A stretch of 27,891 bases of DNA from DATMNI01 sp035570275 (GTDB taxonomy: Bacteria; Acidobacteriota; Terriglobia; Bryobacterales; Bryobacteraceae): contig DATMNI010000299.1 in the NCBI GenBank assembly GCA_035570275.1, forward strand, positions 1-27,891, written 5' to 3'. Made by a program: the position numbers and the translations under genes. The notes under the pieces are model-generated. The model saw nothing but the letters and a program-made list of their open reading frames with translations, was not told the DNA's origin and made no database searches. Of the stretch, positions 1-8,233 are shown piece by piece (the stretch's first letter is position 1; each line of letters starts with the position of its first letter).

Positions 1-45
1 GAGGCTCGCCAGAGTCCAGAATACCGAAGCGACTTTCCAACCCAT
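1..45 (-). CDS. 5' end of a secreted protein, partial
   Basis: An ATG at 45-43 on the minus strand opens 15 codons (MGWKVASVFWTLASL) before the window ends. They look like the start of a Sec signal peptide: one Lys followed by a hydrophobic run. An AAGGAT stretch lies about six bases upstream of the ATG, a plausible ribosome binding site. The gene lies downstream of the TonB-dependent receptor on the same strand, about 95 bases away, so the two may be cotranscribed. The function cannot be read from 15 residues. Confidence 0.45.
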   Translation of the reverse strand, partial: MGWKVASVFWTLASL

Positions 46-140
46 CACTAAATCCTTATCGGCCACCGCCTTTGCTTCCAGCAGGCTTCAAACAGGCGCA
101 CCCCCGTCTACAGGCCACCGCAGCCGCCTATCGGTTAGCC

Positions 141-3100
141 TTAAAATTCCACCTTCACCGCGAACTGGAGCTGCCGCGGGTTCAACATTACCCTGGGCGC
201 GCCAAAGAGAGGGCTCGCCGGACTACCCGTCCCATCTTTGTAGTGCCGGGGGATGCCGCCAATGAAATCGGGAGCGCCATAGACCGTATTGACCTCCTCT
301 ACATTGGCCCGGTTCAAGACATTGAATCCATCGGCGGAAAGATGCAGGCGCGCGCGTTCTGCGATGCGGAAGAATCGCGACACGCGTATATCCACGCTCC
401 GTTGACTGTCGCCCCAATAGGTATTTCGCGCCGAAAGCCCTACACGGTCCGTAACCGGATTGCCATCGTTATTCACATCAAAGCCGGCAAACAACGTAAA
501 AGGGCGCGGCGATTGAGCAACGACTATGCCGCTCAACTCAAAATTCCTCAGCCAACCCTTCTCCGGCGCGGTGGCCACAAAGTTCGCGGTGAATCGGTGG
601 CGGACATCCTGGTTGGAATTTGCCCGCTCCAGATTCCTGAGATAGAGATCCTGCGGCGTGCTCACGAACGTAGTGAACGTGCCGTCGTCGAGCGTCTTCG
701 CGAATGTGTAGTTCGCGCTCCAGTCGAGATGGCGGCTGTAACGATGTCTCAGTTGCAGCGTCATCCCGTGATAAACGGAGTTGCCGCTGTTATCGGTGTA
801 GTAGAGCAGCCCGGAGGGATACCTGGCCGCTCCAAAGACATCCTTGCCATCGGGAAGTTTGCCCACGGGAGGCGCCACGTTCAGATCCTCGGCGCGCACC
901 AGGTGGTGAGCGGCAACGAAGAGATATCCGGCACTCAGGGCCAAACCCGTCCTGATTTCGCGATCGATCCCGAAACTGGACTGCTCCGAATAGGAGGTGC
1001 GGCTGTTGGGGTCCACCAATCCCGCTCCCGCCGTGCAGTTGGGCGGGCACGGACCCTGGTTGTATGTCGGGGGAAGCTGGCCGGTGAGGATCAGGTTCCT
1101 GGCGGCGTCGGCCGGCATGCCCGCCGGTCCGGGCGCTAACTCGTTGAACACCACGCCCGCGGTTTGGGAGCCCTGGCGTTCGCCAGGCAGTTGCACGCCG
1201 GGAATTTGGACCGTCCGCTCCGGATACGTTACGAATACAAACGACAGATTATAACGGTCGAAGAACATCCCGAACCCGGCGCGGATCACAGTCTTGCCGT
1301 CCGGGGAATAGGCGATCCCGAAACGCGGCGCAACGTTCCGGTAATCCGGATGGATGACTTTCTCCAGGCCCTTCTCGACATCCCACCGCAACCCGGCGCT
1401 AATGCTCAGCTTCGGTGCGACCCGCCACTGGTCCTGCACAAACAAGGCATGGTAAGAGTGGTTCAGATGGACATTGAAATCCTCGGTGAGCGAGGGCAGA
1501 TAGGCGTGGCTCCAATCGGTTGGCAGCCGTTGTGGCAAGCTTCCCTGAATGAAAGGACCGGCTCCGACGGGGGCGTCCCACATCACCAGTGGCGTGCCGT
1601 TCAACACGGGCGGCAACGGACACGGGCCGTCGGCCTGGTTTTCCTGGAGATGAGCCGCGGGGTTCACGAAATCGGCAAACTGTACCAGGCAGTTCACGCC
1701 CGGCAGGATGATTCGCATCGGTGTGAACCCTGGCCAAGTGACCTTATCCTCAAGGAAGTTGCTGTCGAATCCGAGTTTCACCAGATGGGAACCCTTCGTC
1801 CACGACACGGAGTCGGAAAACTGCTGGCGCGACTCGCCGATGAAATCGAAGACGCCGAAATGGTGTCCCAACAAAAGCGAGTTGGGGATATCCAGGTTAG
1901 GCTGTCCGGTGACACCCGGGAAGTCATAGTGCCGGCGGCCATACTGAAATAGAGCGCTGTTCACCATGGTTGGACTCAGGACAGAAGTCACGGTTGCCAC
2001 CAGCGACTGGTCGCGGACGAACGAGTTATGCCCTGCGCTGGGCGCCGCCACGCCACCGCCATCCATCGTGTTGCCCACCAACTGATTTAACGCCCTGCCG
2101 TCCTCCACGTTGTAGCGGAATGACAGCCGGTGCCGCTCTCCTATGGTTTGATCGACTTTGACGATGCCCTTATCGGAGTCATTGGTCTTCAGAATGTCGA
2201 GCCTTTCCGGAGCCAGTCCCAGGGCGGTCTTGGCGGCGTTGATCAGCCCCAGATCGTTGACGAGTTGGCCCGGGTAGGTTGGGGACTCCGCGCGGCGCTG
2301 CCCCTCAAAGTTCAGGAAGAAGAAAGTCTTGTCCCGGCGCACCGGCCCGCCCAGAGTGGCCCCGTACTGGTTTTGCCGGAGCGTGTGGAATTCGGGCGCC
2401 AGCAGCGACCGGGCGTCGGTGGCGTTGTTTTGCAGGTACTCGTATAGCGCGCCGTGAAGACTGTTGGTTCCGGACTTAGTCACTATGTTGACCACGCCGC
2501 CAAGCGCCCTGCCGTTATCGGCGCCAAAACTGCTATTGAGCACGCGGAATTCGCTAACCGCATCCTGCGATGGTGTAGCCCGCTGCGATCCGGTCACGGT
2601 GTTGACGGTGTCCGCGCCGTCGACGGTGACTTCATTGCTCAAGTCGCGCATCCCGCCAAATGAGACTCGTGTCACTTCGAATTCCGTGATCGTGGATTGC
2701 AGGCTGGTCCGCCCAGCGGCAACGCCTGGGCTCAGGAGCACGAAATCGGTGAAAAGCCGGCCGCTGATCGGCAGCGAAGAGATCTGCCGCGCCTCGATTA
2801 ACTGGCTCACTTCCGTCCGGCCCGGCTCGACAAGCGGCAATTCCCCGGTGACCAGCACGCGTTCGGACTGTGAATCGATCTTCAGGGTTACATCGATCGT
2901 GGCGGCCTGGCCCACACGGAGGACGATTCCCGCTTGCGTGTACACCGCAAATCCCGGAGATTCCACCCTGATTTCGTATCCGCCAGGGGTCACGTTGGCG
3001 AACACGTAGAATCCGTCGCCGTTGGCGTGGGCCGCATAAACCTGGTTTGTTTCCAATGCACGAAGGGTAACGGTGGCCTGAGGCGCCCGGGCGCCGTTGG

Positions 3101-3278
3101 GGTCGTTTACGATTCCGTTAACTTGTGCGAAAGACGCGGCTATTTGAGCTTCCGATGGAATCGCGACAACCAGAAACAGCATGGCAGCCAACCACACGAA
3201 CGGGCCGAAGTGCCTAATGGCGAACGGCCTGCGGCGCCTCATATTCCTCATTTTGGCTGCGTCGATCATCGCTTCCAC
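141..3278 (-). CDS. TonB-dependent receptor with N-terminal carboxypeptidase-regulatory domain (Oar-like)
   Basis: A 1045-residue outer-membrane protein of the long Oar-like class abundant in Acidobacteria. The annotated start gives MEAMIDAAKMRNMRRRRPF; Met10 (3251) or Met13 puts a basic n-region directly before the hydrophobic signal segment and is likelier to be the true start. Residues about 50-135 form a carboxypeptidase-regulatory-like Ig fold (VNGIVNDPNGARAPQATVTL). A plug domain follows (SQLIEARQISSLPISGR, then VTKSGTNSLHGALYEY). The rest is a beta-barrel ending in aromatic Phe (QLQFAVKVEF), as the Bam machinery expects. Such receptors are assumed to import large ligands such as oligosaccharides or peptides with TonB energy; the ligand is not predictable here. 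It is transcribed away from alr. A second, broken receptor C-terminus lies at 22880-23020. Confidence 0.93.
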   Translation of the reverse strand: MEAMIDAAKMRNMRRRRPFAIRHFGPFVWLAAMLFLVVAIPSEAQIAASFAQVNGIVNDPNGARAPQATVTLRALETNQVYAAHANGDGFYVFANVTPGGYEIRVESPGFAVYTQAGIVLRVGQAATIDVTLKIDSQSERVLVTGELPLVEPGRTEVSQLIEARQISSLPISGRLFTDFVLLSPGVAAGRTSLQSTITEFEVTRVSFGGMRDLSNEVTVDGADTVNTVTGSQRATPSQDAVSEFRVLNSSFGADNGRALGGVVNIVTKSGTNSLHGALYEYLQNNATDARSLLAPEFHTLRQNQYGATLGGPVRRDKTFFFLNFEGQRRAESPTYPGQLVNDLGLINAAKTALGLAPERLDILKTNDSDKGIVKVDQTIGERHRLSFRYNVEDGRALNQLVGNTMDGGGVAAPSAGHNSFVRDQSLVATVTSVLSPTMVNSALFQYGRRHYDFPGVTGQPNLDIPNSLLLGHHFGVFDFIGESRQQFSDSVSWTKGSHLVKLGFDSNFLEDKVTWPGFTPMRIILPGVNCLVQFADFVNPAAHLQENQADGPCPLPPVLNGTPLVMWDAPVGAGPFIQGSLPQRLPTDWSHAYLPSLTEDFNVHLNHSYHALFVQDQWRVAPKLSISAGLRWDVEKGLEKVIHPDYRNVAPRFGIAYSPDGKTVIRAGFGMFFDRYNLSFVFVTYPERTVQIPGVQLPGERQGSQTAGVVFNELAPGPAGMPADAARNLILTGQLPPTYNQGPCPPNCTAGAGLVDPNSRTSYSEQSSFGIDREIRTGLALSAGYLFVAAHHLVRAEDLNVAPPVGKLPDGKDVFGAARYPSGLLYYTDNSGNSVYHGMTLQLRHRYSRHLDWSANYTFAKTLDDGTFTTFVSTPQDLYLRNLERANSNQDVRHRFTANFVATAPEKGWLRNFELSGIVVAQSPRPFTLFAGFDVNNDGNPVTDRVGLSARNTYWGDSQRSVDIRVSRFFRIAERARLHLSADGFNVLNRANVEEVNTVYGAPDFIGGIPRHYKDGTGSPASPLFGAPRVMLNPRQLQFAVKVEF

Positions 3279-3516
3279 ACCTCTCTGTCTCTATCGGCCA
3301 TATCGTTGTTTTCTGTAGGTTATTCCGGTTGCGCCGGTCAGCTCCTCCTCACCTCTCTCACGGTAATGTTTACCAGGATGGGGACCGAGCCACCCAAACG
3401 GCGGGTATCCGGCTTCCTGGAGTACTTCCGGCCCATTTTCCGATCCCGAGATTTGCGTGGCGGCGACGTGCTTTCGGCGCAGTGGACCCTCGGCTTCCTG
3501 CAATAAGGCGGCCAGA

Positions 3517-3541
3517 GGGACGAGGAGCGGCGCCTCGTCCC
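3517..3541. repeat. Perfect 9-bp hairpin GGGACGAGG-N7-CCTCGTCCC
   Basis: The arms GGGACGAGG (3517-3525) and CCTCGTCCC (3533-3541) pair perfectly around AGCGGCG. There is no U-tract on either side, so a classical terminator is unlikely. The form suits a REP-type palindrome or a structured leader. No second copy was seen in this window. Confidence 0.6.
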
Positions 3542-3593
3542 GCGCCCGCCCAAGCGTACGCCGGCCCATCCATTAGGCGTCGCCGCAAGACTC

Positions 3594-3625
3594 GACAGAC
3601 GACAAAAGGCGATCGTCTGTCCCAC
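3594..3625. repeat. Dispersed hairpin repeat, type 1, copy A
   Basis: GACAGACGA (3594-3602) pairs perfectly with TCGTCTGTC (3613-3621) around a ten-base loop, followed by CCAC. The same hairpin recurs at 6522-6553 and 15994-16025, always between genes. This copy lies about 28 bases upstream of the alr start. Confidence 0.85.
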
Positions 3626-3653
3626 CGGCACCTGTGACAGTAGAATTAAATGA

Positions 3654-4787
3654 GTGCCGCCTCCTTTTCGATCCTACGTCCTCGTCTCCCGCGGGCAGAT
3701 CGCACACAATTTTCGCAACGTCCGCTCCGTGGTCGGTCCCAACGTCGAAGTCGCGGGCGTGGTCAAGGCGGATGCCTATGGGCACGGAGCCGTGGAAGTT
3801 TCGCGCATTCTGATGGCGGAAGGCGTGCGGTGGCTGGCCGTCAGTTCGGTGGACGAAGGCGTGACCCTCCGCGCCGCCGGCATCCGCGAACCCCGCATTC
3901 TGGTGATGGGCGGCTTCTTGCCGTACGAAGCCCCGGCCCTGTTGGAGTGGAACCTCACGCCGGCCGTCCATTCACTCGACCAGATGCTCCAGGTGGAACG
4001 GCTGGCTCGCGATTCGGGGCAGGTGGTGCGCTACCACCTGAAGATCGATTCCGGCATGGGCCGGCTGGGCACGCGGTCCAAGGCGGCGGAAATCCTGGCC
4101 ACGCTCGCGGAGATGCAGCAGGCGCGGATCGAAGGTCTGATGACTCACTTTGCCTCGGCGGCGGATTACGGTTCCACCCAAACAGTCGAACAGTTGGCAT
4201 ATTTTCACAGCGTGTGCGATGAGCTACGCCAAGCCGGCGTGAGTGCAACTTATCTGCACACGTCCAGCACCAATGCCATTGGCTACGGCCGGATGGAGGG
4301 GTGGCACACCATGGTGCGGGCGGGACACGCGCTTTATGGCTACGTCTCGCCGGCCCGCGGCCATGCGCCGCCGCAACTGCTCGACGTGAAGCCGGCTCTT
4401 ACCTGGAAGGCCAGGCTGATGGCCGTCAAAGACATTCCCGAGGGCGCCCTGGTCGGTTACGGAGGCTCATTTCGCGCCCCTCGCCCCATGCGCATCGGCA
4501 TTCTGGGCGCGGGCTACGCGGACGGCATCTTCCACCGGCTCTCCAACCGCGGGAGAGTGATCGCCGATGGCAAACTCACCGCCATCCTCGGGACTATTTC
4601 CATGGACCTGACGACCATCGATCTGAGTCACACGACGGCGCTTGTGACCGGCGACGAGGTCACGCTGCTGGGCTGCGAAGGGGACGCCAGTCTGGACGCC
4701 CAGCAGATTGCCAAGACAGCGGGTACGATTTCTTACAATATTCTCTGCAGCATCGGCGCCCGCGTGCGCAGAGTGTATGGACCCTGA
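3654..4787 (+). CDS. alr: Alanine racemase
   Basis: A PLP-dependent enzyme that interconverts L- and D-alanine in the cytoplasm to supply peptidoglycan synthesis. The 377-residue length is normal for the family. The PLP-binding Lys is Lys38 in VVKADAYGHGA. The catalytic Tyr of the second domain is Tyr288 in GAGYADGIFHRLSNRG, followed by the family motif GTISMDLTTID. Residues 1 to about 235 form the TIM barrel and the remainder the C-terminal beta domain. The start is GTG: the preceding in-frame codon is TGA (3651-3653), so no earlier start exists, and the Shine-Dalgarno sequence is poor. rpoN follows 67 bases downstream on the same strand. Confidence 0.96.
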   Translation: MPPPFRSYVLVSRGQIAHNFRNVRSVVGPNVEVAGVVKADAYGHGAVEVSRILMAEGVRWLAVSSVDEGVTLRAAGIREPRILVMGGFLPYEAPALLEWNLTPAVHSLDQMLQVERLARDSGQVVRYHLKIDSGMGRLGTRSKAAEILATLAEMQQARIEGLMTHFASAADYGSTQTVEQLAYFHSVCDELRQAGVSATYLHTSSTNAIGYGRMEGWHTMVRAGHALYGYVSPARGHAPPQLLDVKPALTWKARLMAVKDIPEGALVGYGGSFRAPRPMRIGILGAGYADGIFHRLSNRGRVIADGKLTAILGTISMDLTTIDLSHTTALVTGDEVTLLGCEGDASLDAQQIAKTAGTISYNILCSIGARVRRVYGP

Positions 4788-4854
4788 ATTGCTCGCGTCA
4801 GGCTCTCCAGGAGTTACTGGAGATGTATTACTAGGGTGATATCATGGGAGGCAG

Positions 4855-6468
4855 ATGAGCTTACTGTCGCCAAGACTCCAACTTAAAGTTGCGCAGAAGC
4901 AAATTCTCACTCCGGGCCTGGTGCAGATGGTCACGGTCCTCCAGCTCAACAGGCTGGAACTAAAGGACATGATCACCCAGGAGATCGTCAAGAATCCGGT
5001 CCTTGAGGAAGCCACCGAAGAGGCTGGCGACGAGGTCACGCCGGAGGAATTGCGGCCCCTGCTGGAAGCCGAACCGGTCACCGACGCCGCCGATCGCCAG
5101 ATTCTGGAAGCCGCGGTCCTCAGCGACGCCAATTCGTTGGACGGTTCTGGCGGTGATGTCGCCATCAATGGAAATCTTTTCCCCGATGCCGAGGAGAGCG
5201 CGGCGGCGGCGGCGGTGACAGCGGAGGCGGAGGTCAGCGCCTCGAATGACCCGTTGCTGGACCAACCGGCGGCTACGGATCCCTTCGACGAGATTGATTT
5301 CGGGTCCTTTTTCGACGATTACCTGGACCCGGGTTACAAGACCCCGGCAGCCGAGTCTGTGGAAAAGCCGTCCTTTGAGACGTTTCTTACGGCGGCCGAA
5401 ACGCTGGCCGACCACTTGCGTTCGCTGTTGAGTCTCAGCCTGATTTCGGACGAAGTGCGCAGTGCCGCCGAATCGGTCATCGGTAATCTGGACGAAGACG
5501 GGTATCTATTTGCATCCCTGGAAGAAATCGCCGCGGCCGGCGAGCACAAACCGGAGCATGTGGAAGCGGCGTTGCGGGAAGTCCAGTCGCTGGAACCGGC
5601 CGGCGTGGGTGCGCGCGATCTGCGGGAGTGCCTGCTGTTGCAGATCGAAAGCGTGAACGGGCGCGGCGGGGTGGCATGGCAGATTGTATCGAGCCACATG
5701 CGGTTGCTTGAGACCAAGCAATACAGGGAACTGGCCAAAGTGCTGGGACGGCCGTTGGAACACATCGAAATCGCCGTCAAGATGATTCAGCATCTCAACC
5801 CGCGGCCGGGCCTGCGCTATTCGGGCGCCGGGGCGCGGCTGGTGGAACCGGACGTTTATTTCATCAAGGATGGCGACGATTACATTATCCAGATGAATGA
5901 CGAGGACGTGCCGCAGCTCCGGTTGAACGCGCAGTACCGCAAAATGCTGGAGCGCGACAATGGGGCCACCAAAGAGGTTCGCGACTACGTGCGAGAACGG
6001 TATACCTCGGCCATCCAGCTCATGAAGAACATCGAGCAGCGCAAGCAGACCATCATGAAGGTCTGCCAGGCCATCGTCCGCCGCCAGACGGAGTTTCTGA
6101 GCCTTGGCCTGGATGCGCTGAAGCCCATGATGATCAAGGAGGTGGCCGAAGAAGTGGGCGTGCACCCTTCCACGGTCAGCCGGGCGGTGGCCAGCAAGTA
6201 CGTGCACACGCCGCAAGGAGTTTTCGAGCTCCGGTATTTCTTTTCGGAAGCCGTCCAGGGCCCGATGGGCGGCGGCACCCCGCTGCTGTTGTTGAAGCGC
6301 AAAGTGAAGAAGATGATCGAAGAGGAAGACCGCGCCAAACCCCTTACCGACGATCAAATCACCCTGCTCTTGCAGAACGAAGGCATCAACGTCACCAGGC
6401 GCACCGTAGCCAAGTATCGCGAGGACATGAAAATTCCATCCACCCACCAGCGGCGCGTCCGGAATTGA
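4855..6468 (+). CDS. rpoN: RNA polymerase sigma-54 factor
   Basis: Sigma-54 directs RNA polymerase to -24/-12 promoters and depends on AAA+ enhancer-binding activators. All regions are present in 537 residues. Region I at the N-terminus has the Gln/Leu-rich activator-interacting segment (QKQILTPGLVQMVTVLQLNR). An acidic, Ala-rich region II spans about 60-150. The core-binding region follows. The helix-turn-helix lies around EEVGVHPSTVSRAVASKYV. The RpoN box is TRRTVAKYRE at 514-523, one substitution from the canonical ARRTVAKYRE. An acidic linker rich in Asp, Glu and Ala makes region II long. GGGAGG lies six bases before the ATG. hpf and rapZ follow, a common bacterial arrangement. Confidence 0.97.
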   Translation: MSLLSPRLQLKVAQKQILTPGLVQMVTVLQLNRLELKDMITQEIVKNPVLEEATEEAGDEVTPEELRPLLEAEPVTDAADRQILEAAVLSDANSLDGSGGDVAINGNLFPDAEESAAAAAVTAEAEVSASNDPLLDQPAATDPFDEIDFGSFFDDYLDPGYKTPAAESVEKPSFETFLTAAETLADHLRSLLSLSLISDEVRSAAESVIGNLDEDGYLFASLEEIAAAGEHKPEHVEAALREVQSLEPAGVGARDLRECLLLQIESVNGRGGVAWQIVSSHMRLLETKQYRELAKVLGRPLEHIEIAVKMIQHLNPRPGLRYSGAGARLVEPDVYFIKDGDDYIIQMNDEDVPQLRLNAQYRKMLERDNGATKEVRDYVRERYTSAIQLMKNIEQRKQTIMKVCQAIVRRQTEFLSLGLDALKPMMIKEVAEEVGVHPSTVSRAVASKYVHTPQGVFELRYFFSEAVQGPMGGGTPLLLLKRKVKKMIEEEDRAKPLTDDQITLLLQNEGINVTRRTVAKYREDMKIPSTHQRRVRN

Positions 6469-6472
6469 AGTA

Positions 6473-6502
6473 GGACAGATCATCGCCTTTGGTGGTCTGT
6501 TG
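6473..6502. repeat. Dispersed hairpin repeat, type 2, copy D
   Basis: ACAGATCA (6475-6482) faces TGGTCTGT (6493-6500); they pair with one G-U wobble. A close relative lies at 15770-15799. This copy starts four bases after the rpoN stop codon and 20 bases before a type 1 copy. Confidence 0.7.
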
Positions 6503-6521
6503 TTGCTCCAATCCGGATGGT

Positions 6522-6553
6522 GACAGACGACAAAACCCGATCGTCTGTCCCAC
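6522..6553. repeat. Dispersed hairpin repeat, type 1, copy B
   Basis: GACAGACGA (6522-6530) and TCGTCTGTC (6541-6549) form a perfect 9-bp stem around CAAAACCCGA, followed by CCAC. It lies between rpoN and hpf, so it would be part of any readthrough transcript joining the two genes. Confidence 0.85.
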
Positions 6554-6627
6554 TGTCACGCGCCAGCAGCCTCTAATAGAGTTATAAATAGGGTTGGGGG
6601 ATGTATCGGCCCTGAAAGGGAAGGTCC

Positions 6628-7170
6628 ATGAAAATCACGTACACCGGTAGACAAGTGGAACTGGCGCCGGCCCAACTCAAGAAGCTCGAAACGCACTTCG
6701 TCAAGATCGGCAAGTTGCTCGACGGCAAACGCGAGTCTGAAGCCCACGTGATTCTGTCGCTGGAACGGCACCTGCACCATGCCGAGGTCACCGTCAACTA
6801 CTTCAATCACCAACTGGTGGGGTTGGGGTCGAATTCCGATCTGTTCAACGCCATTCATTCGGCGGTGGAGAAGCTCGAAAAACAGTGCGTGAAAGCGGTC
6901 ACCAAGTGGCGCGACGCCAAGCGCACGCCGCACAAGTCCGCTCCGGAAGTTGAGACCGAACCCGCTGCCCCGAATGGCTCCGCGGCGGAGGCGGAGCGCC
7001 GCGTTTACCGGGTGAACCATCACCGGAAGCGCAAACCCATGACCCTGGACGAGGCCCTGCTGGAGATGGATTCCAGCCTCAACTATCTGGTCTACCGGGA
7101 CTCCGAAAGCGACCGGGTTTCCATGCTGGTCCGCCGCCCGGATGGCCACTTCGACCTGATTGAGGCATAA
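6628..7170 (+). CDS. hpf: Ribosome hibernation-promoting factor, long form
   Basis: Binds the 30S decoding region and drives 70S dimerisation in stationary phase, silencing translation. At 180 residues it is a long-form protein. The N-terminal S30AE/RaiA fold covers about 1-105 (MKITYTGRQVELAPAQLKK; HHAEVTVNYFNHQLVG). A linker rich in Pro, Ala and Glu follows. The C-terminal dimerisation domain covers about 125-180 (KPMTLDEALLEMDSSLNYLV; RRPDGHFDLIEA). AAGGTCC-type bases precede the ATG. The rpoN-hpf order is conserved in many bacteria. A TATAAA at about 6583 could be a -10 element for an independent promoter, but no -35 is convincing. Confidence 0.95.
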   Translation: MKITYTGRQVELAPAQLKKLETHFVKIGKLLDGKRESEAHVILSLERHLHHAEVTVNYFNHQLVGLGSNSDLFNAIHSAVEKLEKQCVKAVTKWRDAKRTPHKSAPEVETEPAAPNGSAAEAERRVYRVNHHRKRKPMTLDEALLEMDSSLNYLVYRDSESDRVSMLVRRPDGHFDLIEA

Positions 7171-7181
7171 GCGCACCAGCG

Positions 7182-8105
7182 ATGCCGCGCAAGACCTCGC
7201 CTCTGGCCGGGACCTCAAAAGCCGCCGCCCGCAAGCCCGAACTGGTCATCATCACGGGTTTGAGCGGTTCCGGCAAAGGCTCCGTTCTCAAGGCATTGGA
7301 GGATCTAGGCTTCTATTCGGTGGACAATCTGCCGGTGCAACTGATCCCCAAGTTCGCGGAATTGACGCGCGACAACCCCAGTATTCAGGCAGCCGCCCTG
7401 GGGGTGGACGTGCGCGAGGGCGCCGGCCTGAAGGAGTTTCCCAAGGTCTACGCCGCCCTCCGGAAATCGATCAATGCCCGCCTGGTTTTCCTGGAAGCCG
7501 CTGAGGAAGCCATTGTCCGCCGCTTCAGCGAAACCCGCCGGCCGCACCCGCTCGGCACCGGGAAATCGATCATCCGCAGCATCCGCGCCGAGCGCACCCA
7601 ACTGGCGCCCATCCGCGCACTGGCTGGACTGGTCATCGACACCTCCAAGTTCACGGTTCACGAACTGCGCGAGTTCATCGGCGAGCGGTTCCGCGGACGG
7701 CGGGATGAGTCGGCCATCAGGATTTACGTCACCAGTTTTGGCTTCAAGCATGGACTTCCGCAGGACAGCGACCTGGTTTTCGATGTTCGGTTTCTGCCCA
7801 ATCCGAACTATATTCCCCGCTTCAAACACCTCACGGGCAAAGACCCTAGAGTGGCGCGCTACATCCGCTCATTTCCACAGACTGTGGAATTCATGGACCG
7901 CATTACCGGACTGCTCACCTATTTGCTGCCGCACTATATTCGCGAAGGAAAGAGCTATCTGACCATTTCATTCGGCTGCACCGGCGGGCAGCACCGGTCC
8001 ACGATGATGGCCGAGCAGATTCGCAAGAATCTGGCGGACGCGGGTTATGCAGCTAAAGTGAATCATCGCGATATCACCAAAGCCACTCCTAAACCCTTAA
8101 AATAA
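7182..8105 (+). CDS. rapZ: RapZ family nucleotide-binding RNase adapter
   Basis: A 307-residue RapZ (YvcJ) family protein. In Escherichia coli RapZ binds GlmZ RNA and presents it to RNase E; in other phyla the RNA target is unknown. The Walker A motif is GLSGSGKGS at residues 26-34, VDVREG follows near residue 77, and the C-terminal domain carries the signature GCTGGQHRS near residue 265. About 18 extra residues precede the P-loop region. It begins 12 bases after the hpf stop codon, so the two are almost certainly cotranscribed and probably translationally coupled, since its own Shine-Dalgarno sequence is weak. Genes that often lie beside it elsewhere (hprK, ptsN, ptsH) are absent here. Confidence 0.95.
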   Translation: MPRKTSPLAGTSKAAARKPELVIITGLSGSGKGSVLKALEDLGFYSVDNLPVQLIPKFAELTRDNPSIQAAALGVDVREGAGLKEFPKVYAALRKSINARLVFLEAAEEAIVRRFSETRRPHPLGTGKSIIRSIRAERTQLAPIRALAGLVIDTSKFTVHELREFIGERFRGRRDESAIRIYVTSFGFKHGLPQDSDLVFDVRFLPNPNYIPRFKHLTGKDPRVARYIRSFPQTVEFMDRITGLLTYLLPHYIREGKSYLTISFGCTGGQHRSTMMAEQIRKNLADAGYAAKVNHRDITKATPKPLK

Positions 8106-8189
8106 GGAACTTACCCCAGTACTTCGGCCCAGTCGGCAGGTATTAGCTCCAGTTGCACGGATATTCACGACTTTTACCTGTCAACGGCG

Positions 8190-8232
8190 TTCTATATGTA
8201 TGCGTCAGTACTATTGACGCCTATATATAGAA
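8190..8232. promoter_or_regulatory. Large inverted repeat abutting the glycosidase start codon
   Basis: Two 18-base arms (8190-8207 and 8215-8232) match at 16 of 18 positions around a seven-base spacer, ending one base before the ATG at 8234. The centre carries AGTACT (8207-8212) and the right arm ends in ATATATAGAA. No Shine-Dalgarno sequence is visible in front of the gene. The repeat could be an operator overlapping the promoter of a leaderless mRNA, or an RNA hairpin that masks initiation. The structure is seen; the role is inferred. Confidence 0.7.
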
Positions 8233-8233
8233 C

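Larger units (their letters stand above)
3279..3653. other. Divergent intergenic region between receptor and alr
   Basis: This 375-base gap must hold the promoters of the minus-strand receptor and of alr, but no convincing -35/-10 pair is visible. It contains two palindromes, listed separately (3517-3541 and 3594-3625). A 42-codon plus-strand frame (3378-3506, starting MGTEPPKRRVSGFLEYF) is open but has only a weak ribosome binding site and no recognisable family, so it is not called as a gene. Confidence 0.5.

Noticed and set aside
72..1139. A 355-codon plus-strand frame opposite the receptor
   Set aside because: It is the antisense shadow of a gene with strong domain evidence, and its translation has no family features.
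3378..3506. A 42-codon plus-strand frame in the divergent region
   Set aside because: Weak ribosome binding site, no family and overlap with the expected promoters.
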